Both the position numbers and the translations under genes were made by a program. This document shows positions 9,778 through 19,613 of a stretch of DNA of 45,470 nucleotides, piece by piece (positions within the stretch are counted from its first letter, which is position 1; each line of letters starts with the position of its first letter). This DNA comes from a virus, in the IMG/VR virus record IMGVR_UViG_3300047557_004089, positions 1 through 45,470 of that record. One strand, given 5' to 3'. The notes under the pieces were generated by a model, which saw only the letters and a program-made list of their open reading frames with translations, did not search any database and was not told the origin of the DNA.

Positions 9778-10146
9778 TTAAACAATTAGAGTCAATGATG
9801 ACTCAGGTGTACAAGTCGCAGCTTCCGCAGTGAAATCAAATGTACAAGATGACTCGGTTACAGATATATTAACAACACAAGAAGCAAGTTGTACTGAAAT
9901 GTCAAATCCACAACCAAATGTACAATCTAAAATGGCAAATTTTTCACACCCATTGTTGTCAACAAGTTTGAGCATGATGGCAGGTGCACTGTTGAATAAA
10001 GATGGTGGATAGAATCTTGCAGCGGGTGGAATAACACCTGTATTTGTGATGGTTCCAATCAGACTTTGATTGTTACCATAAACGTCTGCAACGTATACCA
10101 AAATTGGTACTGCCCCTGATACTGATTCAATTCTTACTTGTGTCAT
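9778..10146 (-). CDS. Small Cys-rich virion-type protein, function unknown
   Basis: 122 residues starting MTQVRIESVSGAVP. It looks like beta-rich secreted or virion sequence without signal peptide or membrane segment. The second half holds six cysteines spaced as in small disulfide-bonded domains (for example CEKFAILDCTFGCG). I do not recognise the family. It starts 6 bases after the stop codon of the 1201-residue SprB-repeat gene and is therefore probably co-transcribed and translated with it. The Cys-rich style matches the N-terminal part of its upstream neighbour, suggesting that it decorates or caps the same appendage. Confidence 0.7.
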   Translation of the reverse strand: MTQVRIESVSGAVPILVYVADVYGNNQSLIGTITNTGVIPPAARFYPPSLFNSAPAIMLKLVDNNGCEKFAILDCTFGCGFDISVQLASCVVNISVTESSCTFDFTAEAATCTPESSLTLIV

Positions 10147-10152
10147 TTCTTA

Positions 10153-13100
10153 TCAACAATTAGGGTCGATTAGGGTATATTCTGTTACAAATCCTGAACC
10201 GTCAATTACCACCCAATAGTTTACACTACTTGGTCCTGTAACTGTCGTGAAATCTCCCACGATGTAATTACCCGCAAACATCGGTCCATTACCAGGAGTG
10301 TTCGAAAAACCTACATAGGTTCCAACATTCAGAGGATTCGCAAAATTACTTCCGTACGCTGTGCTTGTTTGGTCTGAACCATTCCACCAATCACATATCA
10401 AAGTCTTAGCCGCCGCGGCGTTTGCTATACTGTTGGTTGTTATTGTTGGTAAGAGGTCGTAGGACACTTGATAAATAAAGGAGGTAGACAAATTTAATCC
10501 AGGTGTCATACTAGGTGTTGGTGTCAAGGTTTTGGTGGGAGTTACTGTGGGAGTGACTGAGGTCGAAGGTGTAACTGATGGTGTAACTGATTTTGTTGGC
10601 GTAACACTTGGGGTCAAAGAAACACTTGGAGTTATACTTGGGGTAATAGTTGGTGTTGCAGTTGGGCTTGGAGTTGGTGGAACCGTAGATTCACATTCAA
10701 TGTCATAAACAATTACCAATTCAACAATAATTTGTTGGTCAATAATTGAACTGCTTGGGTCGGCTTTGATTGTAATCTGATTATTCAATGGGTCAATAAC
10801 CACATCTACAATACCAACAATACTTTCCAACATATTTTCGATTGTGGTGTACCAAAGGTTGTCACTTGGTACATCAATCAAACTTGTTCCATTGTAGAAT
10901 GAGTTTGTTAACACTGTACCTTGTGGTTGAACCTGTACTTTAGCGATGTATTCAGCATTCAAAAGAACACAACCTGTAAATCCTGAAGTCAAATCCGCAA
11001 ACCCGTCGTTTAGAATTTGAATAATTCCACATTTTGTTGGTGAAACAATTACAAACTCATCACTACCCATTGTGTAAGTCTGGAAAGAAACATATGTTTG
11101 TGTACATTCAATAGTTGTCAGTGCACCAAATGAACAATTATTAGCATCTTGAATAACTAAACTGTAGGTTCCCCCTGTTAAATTATTCACCGTTATTTGT
11201 TGCGGATTAGATGGGATATTTGGTGACCAATTAAACGTAAATGGCGGAGTTCCTTGAGAAATCAATGCAGTAATACTACCCTGATTTCCTGTTCCACAAG
11301 AAGTAGAATATAATGAGAACTGAACAGGGTTACTTCCGAACATTGTGAACGGAACTTCAATGGTACACCCTGTGTTGTCTGTAACACCAATTAAATGTTG
11401 TCCATTTGAAACGTTGTTGTAACTTACAACCGTAAGGCTCGAATTGATAATTGTTTGAACACCATCAATACTATATGTCAATGGTAATTCGTAACCACCT
11501 GATACGGTAATCTCAATAGTTCCATTCGACAATCCACAAGTCGAGGGGATAATAGAATAAGTGACCGCAAACTTATCTTCTGAAACTAAAGTAACTTCTT
11601 GAGTGTAGACACATCCTGTGGAATCTTGAACAAACACCGAGTAAGTTCCAGGTCCAAGGTTTGAAAATACCTCTACCGTTTGATTTGTTGTAATTGCCGT
11701 AGAATCTCCGTCGGGATTTACTAAAGTTATGATGTAAGGAGAAACTCCTCCCACCAAAGACACAGTTATTTGTCCGTCATTTGAATTACAAGTTGAATTC
11801 TGTGTTGAAACCAAAACAGAGGAAACTCCACCCGCGCTTTGAAGTGTAGTACCAACATAGATTTGACAAAGTCCTGCGTCGGTAACAACAAAGTTATAGG
11901 TTCCGTTTGATAAGTTATTAATTGTAAACGAAGTGGCGTAAGTGATTAAAACTTCACCTGTCGAAGCCGAATAATAATAAGGTGCCGTTCCATCAACAAT
12001 ATTCAATGTGAGAGAACCATTCGCATCGTAACATGTAGGATTAACGGCTGTGAATGAACCAAAAGCCAAAGGTTCAATATCTACAACACTTCCTTGTTTT
12101 GTTGTTGAACATCCACCCGAATCCGTTACTTGAACAGAGTAAACCCCTGCGGTGAGTCCTGTAATAGAACTCGTGGTTTTACCATTACTCCACAGATAAG
12201 TATATGGGGCATTTCCAGTTAAACCTGTAACATATATTTTACCAATATCATTATTTCCATTACATGCAGAATTTGGTACAACATACAAACCAAAATCTAA
12301 TGGATTTGAATCTTGGATAATAAAGGTTGAACTTGTACCTTGACCCCCACTTGTATCAGTGGCAATAATATAGTAGACTCCCGCACTTAAATTTGAGAAG
12401 ATACCGTAAGGTTGAAGTGATGTGACTGTACTAACTAACGTGTCCGTTGAGTCGTAAAGGTCATAAGTAACGTAGGATGTTGTTGAAGTTGTTGTTGCAG
12501 TAACAGCTCCGTTGTCCAAACCACAAGTTGTTGGGTCTACATTAACAATTGAAACACAAATACAACTTCCAACAGTTACGTTTATAAAAAACTGACTGTT
12601 GGTTGGCACTGCAGAGTCATTGGCTCTAACAAGATAAGTTCCTGGAAGTAAGTTTGTTTTGTAGTTACCTAAACCTAAATTAGGACTGTACCAATCAAAC
12701 GTATAAGGTGGAACACCTCCACTAGCGACAATTTCAACCGTACCAAATCCTGTTTCACACGCTCCCGTTATTTCTAACGTGTAATCAAAAACATTTCCAT
12801 TACCAAAAGAAGATGACGATGGTGTTAATGTTGGTGTTGGTGTACTACTGGGAGAACCTCCAGGTGTTGGAGTTGGAGTTTTTGTGAGAGTTGGTGTTGG
12901 TGTTAAACTTGTTGACGGTGTAGGAGTTGGAGTAGGAGTCTTTGTAGGAGTCGGTGAAGGACAAACCGCAGTCGGATTGAACGCTAAACAATCTCCACAA
13001 TCAAAATAAGTACCATTAATTGTATCAGTTCCAGAGTTCCATACATACGATGAATAAGGACCTGGTAAAGACGCCACCGCTTCAGTACATCCCGTAAAAT

Positions 13101-13758
13101 TAAGGCTCGGAATTTCTAAAAAATAGAAATTACCAGGACCGACAAACAAGTCAATTCCTGATATAACTTCGTATTGAATTGCTGGTGTACAACAACCACT
13201 AAAGTAATAAACATATCCAGGTGTCACCGTGGGTGTGGGTGTTGGTGATGGTGAAGGTTCCGTACAAGGGAATGCCGCTGTACAACCTCCACATCCATCA
13301 TAACCAGCAATTAAGTTTACACCCCCAGAACCTCCGTAAGACTGAAGAGTCCAACATTTATCATTGTATCTGAAAGAAACTGTACCTGGTGTGTACGTAC
13401 TTGGGACACTGGCTTGAAGGGTATCTGTACCATCACAGCAATTAACTAAAATTGCGTTTGCAAAACTAGATACAATTGGGCAACTACCCCCATAATCCAA
13501 GGTACATTGAACGCAATCAGCAGTACCATTTGTTATTGTTTGAAAATTAGTGATGGCATAATTGTATACAGTCCCCACAGGTGATGTGACCGCAGAAAAA
13601 CAAACGTTTCCATTTACAGGGTCAAGCGAAACATAGGTTGGACCAACCGCAAAATTAGAATTAGGAACTCCGTCTATGGTTGGGTTACATACCGAAAACG
13701 ACTTTGTTGGTGGAGTTTCACTACAACAAACTAAGTACTTATTATTACTACAAGGCAT
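10153..13758 (-). CDS. Large tail/appendage protein with SprB-type repeats and Thr-Pro linkers
   Basis: 1201 residues. Residues 1-165 are Cys-rich (MPCSNNKYLVCCS start). A TP linker follows near 167-178, another Cys-rich segment to about 264, and a second TP linker at about 264-313. Residues about 326-890 contain about seven repeats that match the SprB repeat style: an opening T-C-x-x-x-x-G motif, a central GG-x-P-Y-x-x-x-W or similar, then a G-x-Y-x-x-x-V-x-D-x-x-G-C ending (clearest: LTAGVYSVQVTDSGGC). A domain at about 890-1020 and a third TP linker (about 1026-1085) precede the C-terminal domain. SprB is the mobile surface adhesin of gliding Flavobacteriia. In a phage tail gene cluster these Ig-like repeats most likely form an extended adhesive arm. 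TGATG overlap couples it to the upstream 991-residue gene. Confidence 0.8.
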   Translation of the reverse strand: MPCSNNKYLVCCSETPPTKSFSVCNPTIDGVPNSNFAVGPTYVSLDPVNGNVCFSAVTSPVGTVYNYAITNFQTITNGTADCVQCTLDYGGSCPIVSSFANAILVNCCDGTDTLQASVPSTYTPGTVSFRYNDKCWTLQSYGGSGGVNLIAGYDGCGGCTAAFPCTEPSPSPTPTPTVTPGYVYYFSGCCTPAIQYEVISGIDLFVGPGNFYFLEIPSLNFTGCTEAVASLPGPYSSYVWNSGTDTINGTYFDCGDCLAFNPTAVCPSPTPTKTPTPTPTPSTSLTPTPTLTKTPTPTPGGSPSSTPTPTLTPSSSSFGNGNVFDYTLEITGACETGFGTVEIVASGGVPPYTFDWYSPNLGLGNYKTNLLPGTYLVRANDSAVPTNSQFFINVTVGSCICVSIVNVDPTTCGLDNGAVTATTTSTTSYVTYDLYDSTDTLVSTVTSLQPYGIFSNLSAGVYYIIATDTSGGQGTSSTFIIQDSNPLDFGLYVVPNSACNGNNDIGKIYVTGLTGNAPYTYLWSNGKTTSSITGLTAGVYSVQVTDSGGCSTTKQGSVVDIEPLAFGSFTAVNPTCYDANGSLTLNIVDGTAPYYYSASTGEVLITYATSFTINNLSNGTYNFVVTDAGLCQIYVGTTLQSAGGVSSVLVSTQNSTCNSNDGQITVSLVGGVSPYIITLVNPDGDSTAITTNQTVEVFSNLGPGTYSVFVQDSTGCVYTQEVTLVSEDKFAVTYSIIPSTCGLSNGTIEITVSGGYELPLTYSIDGVQTIINSSLTVVSYNNVSNGQHLIGVTDNTGCTIEVPFTMFGSNPVQFSLYSTSCGTGNQGSITALISQGTPPFTFNWSPNIPSNPQQITVNNLTGGTYSLVIQDANNCSFGALTTIECTQTYVSFQTYTMGSDEFVIVSPTKCGIIQILNDGFADLTSGFTGCVLLNAEYIAKVQVQPQGTVLTNSFYNGTSLIDVPSDNLWYTTIENMLESIVGIVDVVIDPLNNQITIKADPSSSIIDQQIIVELVIVYDIECESTVPPTPSPTATPTITPSITPSVSLTPSVTPTKSVTPSVTPSTSVTPTVTPTKTLTPTPSMTPGLNLSTSFIYQVSYDLLPTITTNSIANAAAAKTLICDWWNGSDQTSTAYGSNFANPLNVGTYVGFSNTPGNGPMFAGNYIVGDFTTVTGPSSVNYWVVIDGSGFVTEYTLIDPNC

Positions 13759-16733
13759 CAGTCACAATTAATACTTAAGTTTATCCCGACACTAAGGGTT
13801 ACAGATTCTACGGTGTTATTACTCACAGTCTTTAAATTCGTTACTGTCAAGTTATTACCATTCAAGGTATAAGTGTAGCCGTATTGGTAAAGTAGATAAA
13901 GATTATCAATTAAAGTTTGCCTCCAAAGTGCAGTTGTTGGAGCATCGGCAATTCCATAACCTGTGTAGAACATAACACTAAATATTGTCTGAGAACCAAC
14001 TGTCAAAGTCATGTACCACTCTGAACTTATCGTATCCTGCACACATTCAGTATAAGTCAGGTTATTTGTCGTCAAAAAGTTATTAACCCTATTATTGAGA
14101 ATCGATGCAAAATCCGACACGGTTTCATCACCATTCAACCACGGATAAATAAAGAAGGTTGCATATTGGGTATTACAATCGTAGTCAAATATATTGGAAA
14201 TAATGAAACAAGGTTGTGCCGGTACTGGTACAATCTGACAACCACGTTGTCTTCTGTAAACAAATTTTTGTTTGTGGAAGATAGAGTTTTCTAACTTTAT
14301 TCCCCCCATCCAAAGAGTTGTTGCAGGAATCATCTGTTCGATAAGTCTTGTCCAATAAGGACCTAAGGCATCAACGTACTCAATCAACTTTTGGTATGTG
14401 TATTTGTTTGTTGGAATACCTACGGTCTGTTCAGATTCCAAGTATTTCCAAAAAATAGATTGTAGTGTTGGATATCCACCCGTCTTACCATCTGTGATGT
14501 ATAGACGGTTACGAGTGTTAATCATGTTCTGCCAAAAAGTTTGACTGAATTCAAAGAATGTTTTCTTCTGTGGCTCAGGGTCGATGAACGTATCATCAAT
14601 ACCACCGGGTGACGGGTAGTTAGCCGTAAAACCTGACTCAGGAATTGGGTAGTTATATTGTCTTGACATGTCCCAAACGTCATAAGTAAATCCTTGTCCG
14701 ACGTTTAGGTGTATATCAACATTCTTTACGTTGAGAACCAACTTTTCGGTTTGAGTATAGTAGTAGGCTTCGTATCCCGCTTGGGTGTCAATTCTTAATT
14801 TGTCATCGGTGTCTAACCAAGATTTCTTATTGTCAGGCACTCTCTGTAATTTGAACCCATCAATCATATATGGGAATTGTTCGTATCTGTTCAAATAAAT
14901 TCCACCATAGGTAAAAGGTTGAAGTGACGTCTGAACATCAAAGTTTTGTCCAGTAAAGACATCACCTGTAACAGTAACTTGGTCAGGACTTCTGTGTTGT
15001 GGCGTTTGTTCGTACCAACCCGCACCTTCTTGGAAGAATACTCCGTTGTCACCAAGTGGTGTCGGTGCTTGTGGGAAACCCTCTGCGTCAACAGGGTAGT
15101 CGGCTCTTTGAACGTTTACATCAGTGAATGTGGTGTTTGTTGTAAATGCCGTGAATGTTTGACCTTTGATTTTAAATGTATCACCTGGTTGAAGTGCGGG
15201 AACCTCGTTGATATAAGTTCCCCCCGATAGGGAAGCGTATTGTAAATCAAACTTAGCCATATCAATTTTTTGGTCCGCTAAGTAGATGTATTCGTTGTAA
15301 TCAATAAGTGCGTCAGGTGCTCCAATTAATCTCAACAAAAATTCGATTGAACGTCTTGTACCTTTTGACTTGAAAAGATATGCCGAGTTAAGAATAAGAT
15401 TTCTATAGAATTGATAGTTAAGTTCTGTTGGAGTTTGTGAACGGGCGTAACCTGGAAATTCCAAAGATGGTGTGGTTCCAAAAACACTATCTAAGAAGTT
15501 TTCATTGGTAATTGGTGAGAAATTATTTTCCCAACCCAAAGTTTGAGACAAATTAAATAATAATTGTGATGGAATGTCGTTCTGTGGGAAGTAATTTACA
15601 TTATTCATGTATGCCAAGGCATCGATGAATTGTTTGATTTGGTCAAAACTTCTTCCATAAATTTGTAGAACTTTTTCAACTTTGTGTCCCAATGTATCAA
15701 ACTCTTTGATTGAATCTGTAACCAAAAATCTTGAAACTAAGTTGGTTTTGAACGAATCCAAATTCGTTGCTAAATCAGCCAACTGAGCCAAGTAATCATC
15801 AAACTTCGTTGAACGAATATCTAAGTTCCATGTTCCATCTTTTGGGAATGTAACTTGAACATAACCCGTGTAGAATTGTCCGGCTTCGTTCTGAAGTGGT
15901 ACTTGGAAACTGGCGGTGTATTCAGGTTGAATCAACCTGTTCATCAAAAATTTCTCTACCTCGTCAAAGTCTTCAGAAAAAACCTTATCAACCGTAAGGT
16001 TATTGGGACGAACAAGGTAATTGTCTTGTGTTGTTGTTATTCCATTGAATGGTTCACCTTCCACAACCAACTCAATGTATCCGGTTGTCAAACTAACTGA
16101 CGGAGTGAACCCAACCACAGGGTACAACACTCCTTGGTAATCTAAAACGTAACTGAGATATGTCTTTGTAAAATCTCTATATTCTGAAGTGACAATTTCA
16201 CGAACCATCATATTGGTTGTGGCACTAACAGAATATTCAATCATAAATGGATTGAATATGTTACTGGCAGGAATTCTAAAAGTTGTTTCGTTGTCTACAG
16301 GATTAAATGAAATGTTGGTTGCCGTTTGTCCTGTTGTAAAGTCGGGCATTACGTATCTAACATCTAAAGCCGCTGGGAAAAAATTGATAATCTTATTTAC
16401 CGAGACACTTAACCTTTTATTCAAAGAACCGTATAGGGAAAAGTTAAGTACTTGTGAAACATCATAGTTTGGATAAACCCTAAATTGTGTTTGTTGAATT
16501 CTTCTACTTTCCTCTAAAGATTGTAAATCCAAATCCTCCAAAGATATCGGATTTGAAAAGGTGCCTATGGAAAAGGTTCTATTAACTTTTTCAGTGACAC
16601 TACTTGTAAAATCAAACACAGACGTAGTTAGTCCACCACCCTCGACAAGTTGTAAACCTACAATGTTGTCAAAGGTACCGATACCCGTGCCAGGTGCAGG
16701 TGGGTAGAAAAACTTTGTCGTATTAACCGCCAT
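13758..16733 (-). CDS. Baseplate wedge/tail protein with gpI-like segment
   Basis: 991 residues starting MAVNTTKFFYPPAP. Residues about 440-480 contain an aromatic, Leu-rich stretch with KSKGTRRSIEFLLRLIGAP. This resembles the K-x-KGT...L...LG segment of P2 tail protein I-type baseplate proteins, which link the wedge to the tail fibre. The middle (about 500-800) is beta- and aromatic-rich. The C-terminal 150 residues form a separate, partly Cys-containing domain. The start overlaps the stop of the upstream gene (TAATG) and the stop overlaps the next start (TGATG), so it is translated as part of a coupled chain. Its place after gp25, gp6 and other wedge candidates and before the fibre genes fits a wedge-to-fibre adaptor. 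The exact T4 equivalent is uncertain. Confidence 0.7.
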   Translation of the reverse strand: MAVNTTKFFYPPAPGTGIGTFDNIVGLQLVEGGGLTTSVFDFTSSVTEKVNRTFSIGTFSNPISLEDLDLQSLEESRRIQQTQFRVYPNYDVSQVLNFSLYGSLNKRLSVSVNKIINFFPAALDVRYVMPDFTTGQTATNISFNPVDNETTFRIPASNIFNPFMIEYSVSATTNMMVREIVTSEYRDFTKTYLSYVLDYQGVLYPVVGFTPSVSLTTGYIELVVEGEPFNGITTTQDNYLVRPNNLTVDKVFSEDFDEVEKFLMNRLIQPEYTASFQVPLQNEAGQFYTGYVQVTFPKDGTWNLDIRSTKFDDYLAQLADLATNLDSFKTNLVSRFLVTDSIKEFDTLGHKVEKVLQIYGRSFDQIKQFIDALAYMNNVNYFPQNDIPSQLLFNLSQTLGWENNFSPITNENFLDSVFGTTPSLEFPGYARSQTPTELNYQFYRNLILNSAYLFKSKGTRRSIEFLLRLIGAPDALIDYNEYIYLADQKIDMAKFDLQYASLSGGTYINEVPALQPGDTFKIKGQTFTAFTTNTTFTDVNVQRADYPVDAEGFPQAPTPLGDNGVFFQEGAGWYEQTPQHRSPDQVTVTGDVFTGQNFDVQTSLQPFTYGGIYLNRYEQFPYMIDGFKLQRVPDNKKSWLDTDDKLRIDTQAGYEAYYYTQTEKLVLNVKNVDIHLNVGQGFTYDVWDMSRQYNYPIPESGFTANYPSPGGIDDTFIDPEPQKKTFFEFSQTFWQNMINTRNRLYITDGKTGGYPTLQSIFWKYLESEQTVGIPTNKYTYQKLIEYVDALGPYWTRLIEQMIPATTLWMGGIKLENSIFHKQKFVYRRQRGCQIVPVPAQPCFIISNIFDYDCNTQYATFFIYPWLNGDETVSDFASILNNRVNNFLTTNNLTYTECVQDTISSEWYMTLTVGSQTIFSVMFYTGYGIADAPTTALWRQTLIDNLYLLYQYGYTYTLNGNNLTVTNLKTVSNNTVESVTLSVGINLSINCD

Positions 16734-17641
16734 TATCCAGTAATCGTGGTGAAGTTTTTAGTGTAATCAATATTAGCACCTCTATCCTGACGAACCTCGT
16801 AAAGAAGTTCATTGAATTGGTCACGAATTTCGTAAAGGTTGTATTGCTTGTAAATGTTGTTTTGAGTATCGTAAATTGTGTAAACACCATCTTCAATACT
16901 CTTGGTCTGATTTCCGTAAAGGGCAATTGCAAGAGACGACACATCATATTCAACCATATCAATCTCAATTGTAGTTGGGTTGAAGAAAGTATTAGAAATA
17001 ATAATACTCTGACCCGGTTGTCCGATGTATGGTGTAGCATTTGGTCTGTTCGTAGGTGACGAAGAAGGTGAAACAGTTAAGAAAATCAAATTCGATGCAC
17101 CATCAACATAACGATAACGAATAGCTTTTTGTGAAGTATTCGTTTGGTTTACAACAACAGGTTCACAGTAAAATGAAGAAGTTACAATTCTGAAGAAATT
17201 CGGAATCTTAGAACCATCAGCATTTAGGTATTCAATTCTAAATCCAATCAGACCCTGAGGTACAAACTTGTTTCTGTATTGGCTCGGTACATTGGTAATA
17301 TCAATGATTATTCCTTTTACGTTGGGGAGAGCACTTAAGACACCACAATCTGTAATTGATGTTCTGATTTGTGCGGGACGAATCATCAACGTGTAGATAC
17401 CCACCGCGTTGAACTCCTCAGCAGGAAGAGTTAAGTTATAGAGTCCACCCAATACTTCCACACCAGCATTTCCGCCAGTTTGACTATTATTGAAGTAAGG
17501 TCTCAAAATTGATGGTGCATCCAAAGTTTTCAAAACGAAATCTTCAGTCACATCTCTTGAAGGTGTGTAGTTCAGAATAATTTCTACATCTTCAGGAGAA
17601 ACATCCGCCGGTCTTATTGTTCCGTAGGTTCCAATTGCCAT
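16733..17641 (-). CDS. Structural (baseplate/tail) protein, function unknown
   Basis: 302 residues starting MAIGTYGTIRPADVSPEDVEI. The first 60 residues form an acidic N-terminal region, the remainder is beta-rich and includes a short SPSSSPTNRP linker near residue 190-200. No signal peptide or membrane segment. I do not recognise a named family. It opens a new coupled run of genes (16733 TAATG overlap with the 991-residue gene) after a 29-base gap that contains a TATTTAT motif. By position it is a baseplate-periphery component; the function is inferred only from the neighbours. Confidence 0.65.
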   Translation of the reverse strand: MAIGTYGTIRPADVSPEDVEIILNYTPSRDVTEDFVLKTLDAPSILRPYFNNSQTGGNAGVEVLGGLYNLTLPAEEFNAVGIYTLMIRPAQIRTSITDCGVLSALPNVKGIIIDITNVPSQYRNKFVPQGLIGFRIEYLNADGSKIPNFFRIVTSSFYCEPVVVNQTNTSQKAIRYRYVDGASNLIFLTVSPSSSPTNRPNATPYIGQPGQSIIISNTFFNPTTIEIDMVEYDVSSLAIALYGNQTKSIEDGVYTIYDTQNNIYKQYNLYEIRDQFNELLYEVRQDRGANIDYTKNFTTITG

Positions 17642-17661
17642 CTTTTATCTGTGTTATTTTT

Positions 17662-17668
17662 ATAAATA
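17662..17668 (-). promoter_or_regulatory. TATTTAT motif upstream of 17641 gene
   Basis: TATTTAT reads on the minus strand 20 bases before ATG 17641, within the 29-base gap after the PKD-like gene. It belongs to the recurrent set at 9733, 26161, 28562 and 37708. Promoter function is inferred. Confidence 0.25.
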
Positions 17669-17670
17669 GT

Positions 17671-18765
17671 TTATGCCTTTTTTTCTATGAGAAAATATCC
17701 ATATCCATAATTGAGCATTTCGGATAAATTATCAATTTCCCCAAGTCTTCTTATTTGTTCGTAACCTGTATTCTTTCCCCTTTCAACATAAAGGTCTGTG
17801 GTAATCTGTGGTTGGTCCACAATTTTTATTAAAATTTCCTCCTTTGTAATGGGAACTGCCGTAATTGATTCTGAGGTAAATCCACTACTATTTTGGAAAT
17901 AAATTGTTTGTCCATCCACATAATCATAGTAATTAACATCTTGAATTGTGTAGGCTGTGTATATCGGATTCATATCCGTGATTGCCCCCAAGATTCCATC
18001 ACCCCCAATTACAGGTACTCCAACCATATATTCTTGTTGTCCGTAAAGAGCAAGTTCAGTAATCCTCGAAGGTCCCTCTCCCGAAACGATAAACGGAACA
18101 GTTGTATAATCTTCACTGACCTGTTGTGCCACGGTGTTTTCTTGGTCTCCTGTGAAGATGTAGTTATAACTTACAGGAGTCGATGCCCAACTTCCTCCCA
18201 AAGGAGTGAAAAACGCAGTGCCTTTTGGATTGATAATTACAGCGTTGGTATAGGGAACCTGTATTTTTTTGGTGACAGTATTAATACCAAAACTTGTTGT
18301 TTGTTTAAGGGTAATGGTATAACCCGAAGTGATTGAAGGATACGTGTGGTTAAGTGTATCTGTAACCATTGTTTCCAAAGGAGAACCATCACCCCAATCC
18401 ACTTGATACGCAGAAAACTCCAAGAAATTCTTAGCCCTGTCTGAAGTATTCAAAACGGTATAGACATAAGGAGTAACGGTATTGGACGAGAAATAAAAGT
18501 TCGTCACCACATCGGCTTGTTCTGCAGCACCATCGAAAGGAGAATAATATCCCATGTCGATGGTTGTTTGTGTCAACATAATAGGAACAGTAAGACCTGT
18601 CATCACAGATGCCCCGTTGATTCCACTTGTTAGGACTTGAGTCATTGAGGAATAAACCCCAACCTGTACCGCACGTAATGTTGTACCATCTTGTACCAAA
18701 GCGGTTTGAATACTCAAATCACTTTGAATATTTGCAGGACCTACAACAAATCTATAATCCGTCAT
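17671..18765 (-). CDS. Structural protein with PKD-like domain
   Basis: 364 residues starting MTDYRFVVGPANIQSD. Residues about 118-152 contain VDWGDGSP, then an L-N-H-T-Y and a G-Y-T-I-T-L strand. This is the WGDGS...HxY...GxYxxxL pattern of PKD (Ig-like) domains, which occur in extracellular adhesins. The rest is beta-rich and not recognised; the C-terminus (about 325-364) looks helical. ATGA overlap (18762-18765) couples it to the upstream 283-residue gene. A baseplate-periphery or fibre-attachment role is inferred from context. Confidence 0.7.
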   Translation of the reverse strand: MTDYRFVVGPANIQSDLSIQTALVQDGTTLRAVQVGVYSSMTQVLTSGINGASVMTGLTVPIMLTQTTIDMGYYSPFDGAAEQADVVTNFYFSSNTVTPYVYTVLNTSDRAKNFLEFSAYQVDWGDGSPLETMVTDTLNHTYPSITSGYTITLKQTTSFGINTVTKKIQVPYTNAVIINPKGTAFFTPLGGSWASTPVSYNYIFTGDQENTVAQQVSEDYTTVPFIVSGEGPSRITELALYGQQEYMVGVPVIGGDGILGAITDMNPIYTAYTIQDVNYYDYVDGQTIYFQNSSGFTSESITAVPITKEEILIKIVDQPQITTDLYVERGKNTGYEQIRRLGEIDNLSEMLNYGYGYFLIEKKA

Positions 18766-19613
18766 GGGGTAACGTATTCATACCATTTTATGGGAACACT
18801 TGTCCCCACCCTTTCAAAACTGATTGTGTCGTAAACCGTATAAGTTTGAGTTGGGTAATCCAAAACTACTTGGTAGTAAAAGTTAAACACTTGGTTTGGT
18901 GAAAAACTATTAGTTACTTGAAGGGCTTGTGGACGGTTAATCATACGAATAAAAGTACCCGTCTTGGCATCCCAAAACTTACACGACATATAAAACGTAT
19001 TGATATTAACATACGTTCTTGTCTTCACCCAATAGATGAAATACCCCTTTCTATCACCAACCCAATCCAATTTGTACTGAGGTTTTTTGATTGTCACATT
19101 GGTACCCTGCATAACCGCAGGCATTCTTTCCCCTTGAGTTGTCGGTAAAATAATTGTCAAATAGTTTGTTTGGTCACTCTCAACAGGAGTATCATAAAAA
19201 TCCAACTTGAAAAAACTATTCTTAAACCCGTTGGAAAAGTAATAGACCTCATCCGTGTTGAATCCCAAAGCCCTGTAATCCAAAACCCAATTAGATACCG
19301 AACTCTGACCGTTTACACTACCCCCCGAAAAGAATCTGAACTCGTAGTTGATGTCGGTAATAATATCAGGGGAACCAGGTACCGGAACAGGATTTTGATT
19401 TACCGACCTTTGAATAGGTCTTGTATGTCCTGAATGAGAAAAACGGTCAGTCTCAAAATCAATTGGTCTACCCGCAACCTCAGCAGTGATTTTGTTTTCA
19501 ATCGCAGTAATCTCATTCTCGGGGTCCAACAAATCCCAATCCAACATCACAGGAATCTGAATTACTCGGTCCTGATTACGTGGTATGGTCAATTGAATTT
19601 TATTCACAGTCAT
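18762..19613 (-). CDS. Structural (baseplate/tail) protein, function unknown
   Basis: 283 residues starting MTVNKIQLTIPRNQDR. Aromatic-rich beta-type sequence with no signal peptide, membrane segment or recognised motif. The N-terminal 40 residues contain an acidic segment (DLLDPENEITAIENK). The gene overlaps the upstream 574-residue gene by 14 bases and the downstream PKD-like gene by 4 bases, so it is made in a coupled set with them. Stoichiometric assembly with these partners in the baseplate wedge is inferred, not shown. Confidence 0.65.
   Translation of the reverse strand: MTVNKIQLTIPRNQDRVIQIPVMLDWDLLDPENEITAIENKITAEVAGRPIDFETDRFSHSGHTRPIQRSVNQNPVPVPGSPDIITDINYEFRFFSGGSVNGQSSVSNWVLDYRALGFNTDEVYYFSNGFKNSFFKLDFYDTPVESDQTNYLTIILPTTQGERMPAVMQGTNVTIKKPQYKLDWVGDRKGYFIYWVKTRTYVNINTFYMSCKFWDAKTGTFIRMINRPQALQVTNSFSPNQVFNFYYQVVLDYPTQTYTVYDTISFERVGTSVPIKWYEYVTP

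Noticed and set aside
14891-15230. Short open frames on either strand inside the large structural genes (for example 14946-15230 plus, 15855-16100 plus)
   Set aside because: They lie wholly inside longer, well-supported genes, have no tidy context, and their composition looks like antisense or shifted reading of those genes.
17661-17668. Plus-strand TATAAATA (also at 37707-37714) as a T4 late promoter for plus-strand genes
   Set aside because: No credible plus-strand gene lies downstream; it is kept only as the complement of the recurrent minus-strand TATTTAT motif.
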